NCBI GenBank assembly: GCA_026647215.1 | Contig: JAPKHC010000002.1 | Span: forward strand, 186,001 to 250,000 | DNA length: 64,000 nt | Reading direction: 5' to 3' | Source: F1-120-MAGs118 sp013360535 | GTDB lineage: Bacteria; Planctomycetota; UBA1135; GCA-002686595 | Part shown: positions 58,276 through 64,000 of the stretch, one piece after another | Numbering within the stretch: the first letter of the stretch is position 1 | Layout of the letters: every line of letters starts with the position of its first letter | Position numbers and translations under genes: made by a program | The notes under the pieces: model-generated | Database searches by the model: none | The model's input: only the letters and a program-made list of their open reading frames with translations | Told to the model about the DNA's origin: nothing

Positions 58276-59130
58276 TTAGGCGATTCCGACCGGCGCTTCG
58301 CCCTTGCGCTTCATGTAGGCGTCGGCGGTCGCGATCTGGATCAGCATCATCCCAGCCGGAACGGTGACGATCACGCCGATGCACAGGAGCAGCAGGCCAC
58401 CGATCATGGCCAGGATCTGCGTGGCCATGGCGAGCAGGAAGAACAGCACGAGCAGCCAGAACACGCCCGAGCTCAGGTTCCAGCTCGCGCCGAGCGTCTC
58501 GAACACGCCCGTCCCGCGGTCGGCGGCGACGACGTTGAGGAAGACCAGCCGCACGCTCGCGACGAGCGCGACGATCCCGAACGGCAGCAGGCCCGCGAGC
58601 ATCAGGCCCAGGCCCAGCGGCGAATCGAGGTCACTGAACAGCACGACCATTCCCGGCCCGAGACACAGGCAGCCGATGAGGATGAGGACGAGCGAGAACA
58701 GGATCTGCGCGCCGATCGCGCCGACCGCTCCGCGCACGCCGAAGAGCTCCGAGAGCTCCGGCCGCCGCCCGCGCAGCATCGCCAGCGAGCAGCGCGAGAG
58801 CCCGACAGCCATCCACGTCGCGACCGGGATGTTGACCAAGACGCTGAGCCCGTAGATCACCCAGCCGAGCGCCTCCAGCTCACGGTCGCCACTCGCTCCG
58901 AGGCCCGCCTGGGCGATGCCGCCGACCATGCCTGCGATCGAGGAGATCAGGGTCGACACGAAGGCGAACAGGATCGCCATCGGGTAGGCGCGCAGCTGGC
59001 GGAAGGCGAACTGGAAGGAATCGAGCGGCTCCCACGGCAGCGGCTGCTGGTTGCCTGCGACCGGCTCGGGCGGGAGCGTGGTCTCGGAGCGGGGCGCACG
59101 GTACGGGTCGTGTTCTTCGGGGGTTTGCAT
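58276..59130 (-). CDS. polytopic membrane protein, DUF975/glycerophosphodiester-region-like
   Basis: A 284-residue protein with a soluble N-terminus (MQTPEEHDPYRAPRSETTLP), an amphipathic segment (PLDSFQFAFRQLRAYPM) and about six TM helices with the spacing and Gly-rich turns of integral-membrane proteins that have a repeated helix-bundle (AILFAFVSTLISSIAGMVGG, VLVNIPVATWMAVGLSRCSL, AQILFSLVLILIGCLCLGPG, LMLAGLLPFGIVALVASVRL). Family assignment is weak. It stands upstream of ffh by 68 bp on the same strand and could share its transcript; the murA terminator lies on the other side. Confidence 0.6.
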   Translation of the reverse strand: MQTPEEHDPYRAPRSETTLPPEPVAGNQQPLPWEPLDSFQFAFRQLRAYPMAILFAFVSTLISSIAGMVGGIAQAGLGASGDRELEALGWVIYGLSVLVNIPVATWMAVGLSRCSLAMLRGRRPELSELFGVRGAVGAIGAQILFSLVLILIGCLCLGPGMVVLFSDLDSPLGLGLMLAGLLPFGIVALVASVRLVFLNVVAADRGTGVFETLGASWNLSSGVFWLLVLFFLLAMATQILAMIGGLLLLCIGVIVTVPAGMMLIQIATADAYMKRKGEAPVGIA

Positions 59131-59212
59131 GGCTGGGAGGTGCTGCGAGATACCGGAAAGCGCCCCGAGTATTGCAGCCCGACTCCGATTTTCCTTCGTT
59201 CACGCCCTCGCG

Positions 59213-59251
59213 GAGCAACGAAACGGGCCAGCGACAACCCGCTGGCCCGTT
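59213..59251 (-). terminator. Rho-independent terminator downstream of murA
   Basis: On the minus strand AACGGGCCAGC (59251-59241) pairs with GCTGGCCCGTT (59232-59222) with an 8-nt loop, followed by TTCGTTGC. It begins 38 bp after the murA stop. Confidence 0.75.
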
Positions 59252-59288
59252 CCGCTCGAGCCTCTTCGGCCCTGCGCGCGCTGCTGCG

Positions 59289-60749
59289 CTAGCGCCGCGC
59301 GCCGCGCACCTTGGCCGAGGCCTTCGAAGGCTTCGATGCGGCCTTGGCCGCCGACTGGGTGCCGTTCGCCTTCGCCATCGCCGGCTTGGCCGCCTTCGCG
59401 ACCTTCGCCGCGCGCACGGGCACGATCACGTCCGCCGCGGGCGCCGTGTCGGTCGCGATCGCGTCGGGGTGGTCGTCGACGCGCGCGATGCTCGCGCCGA
59501 GCTCCGCCAGCCGCGCCTCGATGCGCGCGTAGCCGCGGTCGATGTGGTACACGCGGTGCACTTCGGTCGTGCCCTCCGCGACGAGGCCCGCGAGCACGAG
59601 CGCCGCCGACGCGCGCAGGTCGCTCGCCATCACTTGCGTGCCCTTCAGGTATCCCGGCCCCATCACGATCGAGCTCGCGCCCTGGCGGCGGATGTTGGCG
59701 CCCATGCGCATCAGCTCGGACACGTGCATGTAACGGTCGGTGAAGATCGTCTCGGTGACGAGGCTCATGCCGTCGGCCATCGTCATCAGCGCCATCCACT
59801 GCGCCTGCAGGTCGGTCGGGAAGGCGGGGTGCGGCAGCGTGGTGACGTCGGTCGGCTTCGGCCGCTTGCGGCGGATGTCGAAGGCCATGGTCTCGATCCA
59901 GTCGTTGCCGTACTGGTGCGGGAGCCCCGCCTCGCGGAGGCGCTCGAGCAGGATCATCAGGTGGTCGGGGCGGCAGCCCTCGACACGCACGCGCGAGCCG
60001 GTGATCGAGCCCGCGATCACGAGCGTGCCGGCCTCGATGCGGTCGGGGATGACCGAGTGCGTGCAGCCGTGGAGCCGGTCGACGCCCTCGATCTCGATGC
60101 GCGGCGAACCCAGGCCGCTGATGCGCGCCCCCATCTTGTTCAGGCACTCGCCGAGGTCGACCACTTCCGGCTCGCAGGCCGCACCGTGGATCACGGTGCG
60201 TCCGCGCGCGAGCGTCGCGGCCATCATCACGTTCGCGGTGCCGAGCACCGTCGGGCCCTGCGCGCCGCCGAGGTACATCTCCTCACCGCGCAGGCCACCG
60301 GTCGCGGTGGCGATGATGTCGCCGCTGTCGAGCTCGACCGTCGCGCCCAGCGCGCGCATGCCCTTGATGTGCAAGTCGACGGGCCGCACGCCGATCACGC
60401 AGCCACCCGGCAGGCTGACGCGCGCGTGCTGCGTGCGCGCGAGCACGGGACCGAGCACCGCGACCGAGCCGCGCATCTTGCGCACGCAGTCCCAGCCGGC
60501 CTCGTTGTGCGGCACGGGCGCCGAGCGCACGGTGAGCACGCCCTCGCTCGAGCGCTCCCACTTCGAGCCCAGGCCCTCGAGCACCTTGAGCATCTGCCGC
60601 ACGTCGGAGACGTCCGGCGCATTCGGGATCACCACCGGCTCGTCGGTGAGCAACGTCGCCGCGAGCACCGGAAGCACCGCATTCTTCGAACCCGAGACGC
60701 GCACGCTGCCTTCGAGCCGGCGTCCGCCCTCGATCACGAACTTGTCCAA
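59289..60749 (-). CDS. murA: UDP-N-acetylglucosamine 1-carboxyvinyltransferase (MurA)
   Basis: First committed enzyme of peptidoglycan synthesis: adds enolpyruvate to UDP-GlcNAc. The start is TTG 60749, supported by GGAGGGG 4-11 nt upstream; an ATG-based start would lie in the HIT gene frame. The 486-residue protein has Lys22-Asn23 (GSKNAVLPVLAATLL), the fosfomycin-target Cys117 in VSLPGGCVIGVRPVDLHIKG, TLPHPAFPTDLQAQ, and GANIRRQGASSIVM. The last ~45 residues are a Lys/Ala/Ser-rich tail (AKVAKAAKPAMAKANGTQSA) not present in E. coli MurA. Many planctomycetes were once thought to lack peptidoglycan; this gene argues that the wall pathway is present here. Confidence 0.95.
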   Translation of the reverse strand: MDKFVIEGGRRLEGSVRVSGSKNAVLPVLAATLLTDEPVVIPNAPDVSDVRQMLKVLEGLGSKWERSSEGVLTVRSAPVPHNEAGWDCVRKMRGSVAVLGPVLARTQHARVSLPGGCVIGVRPVDLHIKGMRALGATVELDSGDIIATATGGLRGEEMYLGGAQGPTVLGTANVMMAATLARGRTVIHGAACEPEVVDLGECLNKMGARISGLGSPRIEIEGVDRLHGCTHSVIPDRIEAGTLVIAGSITGSRVRVEGCRPDHLMILLERLREAGLPHQYGNDWIETMAFDIRRKRPKPTDVTTLPHPAFPTDLQAQWMALMTMADGMSLVTETIFTDRYMHVSELMRMGANIRRQGASSIVMGPGYLKGTQVMASDLRASAALVLAGLVAEGTTEVHRVYHIDRGYARIEARLAELGASIARVDDHPDAIATDTAPAADVIVPVRAAKVAKAAKPAMAKANGTQSAAKAASKPSKASAKVRGARR

Positions 60750-60753
60750 GTTT

Positions 60754-60760
60754 CCCCTCC
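60754..60760 (-). promoter_or_regulatory. strong Shine-Dalgarno site deciding the murA TTG start
   Basis: The minus strand reads GGAGGGG then AAAC and TTG (60749-60747). The match to the anti-Shine-Dalgarno sequence and the conserved MurA N-terminus (DKFVIEGGRRLEGSV) fix a TTG start. Confidence 0.75.
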
Positions 60761-60864
60761 GCGAGCGGCGCACCCGCGCAACGATCTCGCTGCGACGTTC
60801 TTCCGAAATGCGCGCGTCGGATTCAAGCGAGCGACGGAAATTCCGCGCGCGTCGCGCAGCGTCG

Positions 60865-61200
60865 CTAGCTCGGCAACATGCGACCCAGTCGCTTGCCGCC
60901 GAGCACGTGCAGGTGCAGGTGCGGCACTTCCTGTCCGCCGTCGCGGCGCGTGTTGGTGATGACGCGGAAGCCGCGCGCGAGCCCAAGCTTGCGCGCCACT
61001 TCGGCGGCGGCGACCAGCAGTCGGCCCGCGAGCTCGGGGTCGTCGAGTTCCCACAGCGACTCGACATGGCGGCGCGGCACGACCAGCACGTGCACGGGAG
61101 CCTGGGGGTGGATGTCCTCGAACGCGAGCACGTGCTCGTCCTCGTGAACCAGCCGGGCAGGAGCCGCTCCGGCGGCGATCGCGCAGAAGATGCAGTCCAT
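60865..61200 (-). CDS. HIT-family nucleotide hydrolase/transferase
   Basis: The 111-residue protein is a compact HIT (HINT-like) protein: MDCIFCAIAAGAAPARLVHE at the start (with a Cys pair CIFC), HPQAPVHVLVVPRRH, and the His triad GQEVPHLHLHVLGG near the end. Such proteins hydrolyse AMP-lysine/adenosine phosphoramidates. ATG 61200 was chosen; the open frame extends to 61563 without coding character. It precedes murA on the same strand by 115 bp and is divergent from the TPR/alpha-CTD gene. Confidence 0.93.
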   Translation of the reverse strand: MDCIFCAIAAGAAPARLVHEDEHVLAFEDIHPQAPVHVLVVPRRHVESLWELDDPELAGRLLVAAAEVARKLGLARGFRVITNTRRDGGQEVPHLHLHVLGGKRLGRMLPS

Positions 61201-61251
61201 CGCTCCACTTGGCCCGCCGAGCCCCCGCCGGTCAAGCCACGGCACCCCAAG

Positions 61252-61281
61252 TTGACGCTGGGCGCACGGCCTCTGTATTCT
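61252..61281 (+). promoter_or_regulatory. sigma-70-type promoter for the TPR/alpha-CTD gene
   Basis: TTGACG (61252-61257) and TATTCT (61276-61281) are separated by 18 bp. The predicted start of transcription near 61288 leaves a leader of about 110 nt before ATG 61400. It is the best promoter match seen in the window. Confidence 0.6.
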
Positions 61282-61399
61282 CCTCGGCCCTTCCAGCGCC
61301 GCCCCCCGGGCTCCCGCTCGTCCCGCAGTCTGCGGACGCGCGTCCGGTAGTGCCCCGGCGACGCCCCCGTTCCCTTTCACCCTCCACGCACCCCACGCG

Positions 61400-62779
61400 A
61401 TGACCTCCAGCACCGTCGAGATGTCGGCCCAAGCGGAGAGCTCCTTCGATCTGCGCTCCGCCGCGATCCCCAACTTCACGACCCTCGTCCAAGCCCGGCA
61501 CGAGGTTTTCAAGGGCCGCGGGTCGCTCGACGCTTTCACGCGCGTCGTCGAGTCGCTCGGCACCGCCGGTGAAGAAGGCCGCCGCCGCGGGCTCGGCCTG
61601 TGGATGGTCGGGCGCTACGAGCTCGCCGCCGCGCAGCTCTCGCAGTACGAGAAGGCGGACGTCGTCGCGGCGATCACGCGCGGCACCGCGCTGATGTCGA
61701 TCGGCCGTTACGCCGACGCCCAGGCGATCTTCGACCGCCTGACGAGCCAGTATCCCGAGGAGCCGCGCCCGCGTGGCTGGAAGATCGAGGCGCAGCTCGA
61801 GCAGGACCTCGCGGCGACGGACGCTGACGCCGACGCCGCCGCGGCGCGCGCCCAAGGCGAGCTCGACCGCGCTCCCGCTTCCTTCTCCGCCAGCGCCGAG
61901 GCGAGCTACCTGCGCGCCCGCATCGCCGAGCTGCGCCGCCAGCCCGAGGCCGCGCTCGACCTCTACGCCGCCGCGCGCGAGATCGACCCCAGCCACCGCA
62001 GCAACCTCGCGCGCCTCGCCGCGCTCGCCGAGCGCAGCGGCCTCGACGAGCTCGCGCTGCAGGCTTACCAGACGCTCGCGCTGATGCTCCCCATCGACCG
62101 CAACGTGCTGTTCAACCTGGGCCTCCTGTACGAGGACCTCGGTCGCGACCTCGAAGCGGCTTCCTGCTACGACATCATCGCGCGCAACGACCCGACCAAC
62201 GTGCGCGCGCGCCTGTACCTCGAAGATGCCCGCTCGGGCATCGACATGTACTACGACGAAGATCAGGAGCGGAAGGAAGACCGCCTGAACCAGATCCTGC
62301 GCACGCCGATCACCGACTTCGAGCTGTCGGTGCGCGCGCGCAACTGCCTCAACAAGATGAACATCGTCACGCTGGGCGACCTCGTCCGGCTGTCGGAGCA
62401 GGAACTGCTCTCCTACAAGAACTTCGGCGAGACGTCGCTCAACGAGATCAAGGACATCCTCGGCTCGAAGGGCCTGCGGCTGGGCATGAAGCACGAGGAG
62501 GCGGTCGCCTCGATCGAGGCCGCCGCGCGCCCGCGCCCGGGCGCCGCTCCCGTGACCGGCGAGAGCACCGAACTGCTCAACACCCCGATCGCCAAGCTCG
62601 ACCTCTCGATCCGCGTCCGCCGCGCCGTCGAGAACCTCGCCTGCCTGACGCTCGGCGACATCCTCGCCCACAGCGAGGACGAGCTGCTCTCGATGCCCAA
62701 CTTCGGGCAGACCTCGCTGCTCGAGCTAAAGCGCAAGCTGGGCGAGTTCGGCGTGACGCTGGTCGTCAAGAAGAAGTAG
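61400..62779 (+). CDS. TPR protein with two RNA-polymerase alpha-C-terminal domains
   Basis: A 459-residue protein. Residues about 60-280 form TPR-like helices (GRYELAAAQLSQYEKADVVA, ALMSIGRYADAQAIFDRLTS, VLFNLGLLYEDLGRDLEAAS). Residues about 297-365 match the alpha-CTD of RNA polymerase in full (TPITDFELSVRARNCLNKMN, LSEQELLSYKNFGETSLNEI). Residues 391-455 are a second, shorter alpha-CTD (TPIAKLDLSIRVRRAVENLA, MPNFGQTSLLELKRKLGEF). The alpha N-terminal dimerisation domain is absent, so it is not the polymerase alpha subunit. In E. coli the alpha-CTD binds UP-element DNA, CRP and NusA; here the pair may compete for such contacts or act with the polymerase. I recall similar proteins in Planctomycetota. 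ruvA follows 12 bp later. Confidence 0.85.
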   Translation: MTSSTVEMSAQAESSFDLRSAAIPNFTTLVQARHEVFKGRGSLDAFTRVVESLGTAGEEGRRRGLGLWMVGRYELAAAQLSQYEKADVVAAITRGTALMSIGRYADAQAIFDRLTSQYPEEPRPRGWKIEAQLEQDLAATDADADAAAARAQGELDRAPASFSASAEASYLRARIAELRRQPEAALDLYAAAREIDPSHRSNLARLAALAERSGLDELALQAYQTLALMLPIDRNVLFNLGLLYEDLGRDLEAASCYDIIARNDPTNVRARLYLEDARSGIDMYYDEDQERKEDRLNQILRTPITDFELSVRARNCLNKMNIVTLGDLVRLSEQELLSYKNFGETSLNEIKDILGSKGLRLGMKHEEAVASIEAAARPRPGAAPVTGESTELLNTPIAKLDLSIRVRRAVENLACLTLGDILAHSEDELLSMPNFGQTSLLELKRKLGEFGVTLVVKKK

Positions 62780-62791
62780 CCGCGCGGCGCC

Positions 62792-63373
62792 GTGTACGAC
62801 TTCCTCGAGGGGCAGGTCGCCGGGCGTTCCCCCACGCGGCTCGTGCTCGACGTCGGGGGCGTCGGCTACGAAGTGCTCGTCCCGCCGGGAATGGCGTTCC
62901 CGGCGCGGGAACGCCTGCGCGTCTGGACGCACCTCGCGGTGCGCGAGGACAGCCACACGCTCTACGGTTTTCCCGACGAAGCGACGCGCGACCTCTTCCG
63001 CGCGCTGCTCGGCGTCACCGGCGTCGGCCCCAAGGTCGCGCTCGCGGTGCTGTCGGGCTTGCCCGCGGCCGAGCTCGTGGCCGCCCTCGTCGCCGGCGAC
63101 TCGAAGCCGCTCGTGCGCGTCAAGGGCATCGGCCAGCGAACCGCCGACCAGATCCTGCTCGACCTGCGTGGCAAGGCCGCCCGACTCGCGCCCGCGGGTG
63201 CGGCTCCCGCGAAACCCGCGTCGACCGAGGTGGCGCTCGAGGATGCCATCACCGCGCTGATCTCGATCGGCTACTCCGAGAAGGACGCGCGCAAGCAGGT
63301 CGAGCGCGCGGCGAAGAGCGTTCCGGCCACCGATCTCGAGCGGCTGGTGCGCACGGCCCTGCAGGGTTCGTGA
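62792..63373 (+). CDS. ruvA: Holliday junction DNA helicase subunit RuvA
   Basis: RuvA tetramers hold the Holliday junction for the RuvB motor. The 193-residue protein begins at GTG 62792 (MYDFLEGQVAGRSPTRLVLD), with the OB-fold N-terminal domain containing VGGVGYEVLVPP and TLYGFPDEATRDLFRALLGV, tandem helix-hairpin-helix motifs (VTGVGPKVALAVLSG and VKGIGQRTADQILLDL), and domain III (DAITALISIGYSEKDARKQV) that touches RuvB. It is 12 bp downstream of the TPR/alpha-CTD gene and 55 bp upstream of serA. ruvB and ruvC are not in the window. Confidence 0.96.
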   Translation: MYDFLEGQVAGRSPTRLVLDVGGVGYEVLVPPGMAFPARERLRVWTHLAVREDSHTLYGFPDEATRDLFRALLGVTGVGPKVALAVLSGLPAAELVAALVAGDSKPLVRVKGIGQRTADQILLDLRGKAARLAPAGAAPAKPASTEVALEDAITALISIGYSEKDARKQVERAAKSVPATDLERLVRTALQGS

Positions 63374-63428
63374 GCCGCGCCGCCGCCCCGACTCCCTCCG
63401 CTCGCGCGCTGCCGCGCCCGCCCCGCCC

Positions 63429-64000
63429 ATGACGCACGCTCCCACTGCCACTTCCACCGCCAGTTCCAGCGCGCACGTCGTCCGCAAGGAGCGCATCGTC
63501 GTCTGCGACGAGCTCTCGCCCGAGGCGCTCGACGTCTTCCACTCGCACGGCTTCGCGGCGGAGGTCGCGGTCGGCCTCAAGGGGCCTGAGCTGCTCGCCA
63601 AGGTCGTGGGCGCCCACGCGCTCGTCGTGCGCTCGGCGACGAAAGTGACGGCGGAAGTGCTCGAAGCCGCGCCGCAGCTGGCGGTCGTCGGCCGCGCCGG
63701 AGTCGGTGTCGACAACGTCGACGTCGACGCGGCCACCGCCCGCGGCGTCGTCGTGATGAACGCGCCAGCGGGCAACACGACGACGACGGCGGAGCTCGCC
63801 GTCTCGCTGCTGCTCGCGCTCGCCCGCAACGTCGCGCGCGGCGATCGTGCGGTGCGCTCGGGCGACTGGAAGCTGCGTGGCAAGCTGCTCGGCAGCGAAG
63901 TCACGGGCAAGACGCTCGGCGTCGTCGGACTGGGACGCATCGGGCGTGCGGTCGCGTTGCGAGGACTCGGCCTGCAGATGAAGGTCGTCGCCTACGATCC
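63429..64000 (+). CDS. serA: D-3-phosphoglycerate dehydrogenase, N-terminal part (runs off window)
   Basis: First step of serine synthesis: oxidises 3-phosphoglycerate with NAD. About 190 residues are present; ATG 63429 starts a Thr/Ser-rich leader (MTHAPTATSTASSSAHVVRK), then the D-isomer dehydrogenase pattern IVVCDELSPEALDVF, LVVRSATKVTAEVLEAAPQL, VVGRAGVGVDNVDVDAATAR, NAPAGNTTTTAELAVSLLLA and the NAD-binding GVVGLGRIGRAVA. The catalytic His and any ACT/ASB domains are beyond the window. Other 2-hydroxyacid dehydrogenases are possible but fit less well. It follows ruvA on the same strand. Confidence 0.9.
   Translation, partial: MTHAPTATSTASSSAHVVRKERIVVCDELSPEALDVFHSHGFAAEVAVGLKGPELLAKVVGAHALVVRSATKVTAEVLEAAPQLAVVGRAGVGVDNVDVDAATARGVVVMNAPAGNTTTTAELAVSLLLALARNVARGDRAVRSGDWKLRGKLLGSEVTGKTLGVVGLGRIGRAVALRGLGLQMKVVAYD

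Overview
The window is a stretch of high-GC bacterial chromosome packed with genes on both strands. It carries no rRNA, phage, insertion sequence or CRISPR array. The best guess is a Planctomycetota-type organism. The clues are a secreted beta-propeller protein ending in a C-terminal module I associate with that phylum, zinc-ribbon/one-TM proteins, a giant secreted macroglobulin-like protein, a TPR protein carrying two RNA-polymerase alpha-CTD domains, and a lipoprotein TolC beginning CAVDEKRDVELYRG. This is inference from gene content; no marker phylogeny was possible.

Layout. 1-5.3 kb: secA (partial), a response regulator, pyrD, lspA (TTG start, beside a 66-bp tandem repeat), a DksA-type zinc finger and xerC/D. 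5.3-12.3 kb: envelope proteins and the nucleotide-excision-repair genes uvrC and uvrB. Between them lies a thioredoxin-fold gene whose active site reads WATW-UGA-GPC, a probable selenocysteine protein with a SECIS-like hairpin. 12.5-17.8 kb: two related zinc-ribbon membrane proteins, a gamma-glutamyltransferase lipoprotein, a NIL-domain protein and a membrane protein. 17.9-26.5 kb: a surface-glycan block (Wzx-like flippase, GT-C and GT2 glycosyltransferases, a glutaminase/N-acetyl-sugar amidotransferase fusion) interrupted by the secreted propeller gene. 26.8-39.8 kb: an arylsulfotransferase-like protein, the 2125-residue secreted protein, several lineage-specific membrane or exported proteins and tRNA-Cys. 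tRNA-Leu lies at 39.9 kb.

40-50.3 kb is one long minus-strand run: ssb, a MoaD-MoaE fusion, ETF-quinone oxidoreductase, leucyl aminopeptidase and an RND efflux operon (adaptor, TolC, pump). 50.4-64 kb is housekeeping: PilZ, then rpmE-prfA-membrane protein-prmC; ffh-rpsP-an Nth-like Fe-S protein with a histone-H1-like tail-maf; a membrane protein; a HIT protein and murA. On the plus strand follow the TPR/alpha-CTD protein, ruvA and serA (partial).

Main points for a second look: the in-frame UGA with its hairpin at 9344-9373; the endonuclease-III-like protein at 54691-55911 that lacks both catalytic residues but keeps the Fe-S ligands and gains a Lys/Ala tail; the duplicated alpha-CTD protein; the two enzyme fusions; and two apparent single-base frame breaks (near 9580 and 44480-44505) that may be biology or assembly error. 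All calls were made by reading the sequence. No database search, structure prediction or composition calculation was run.
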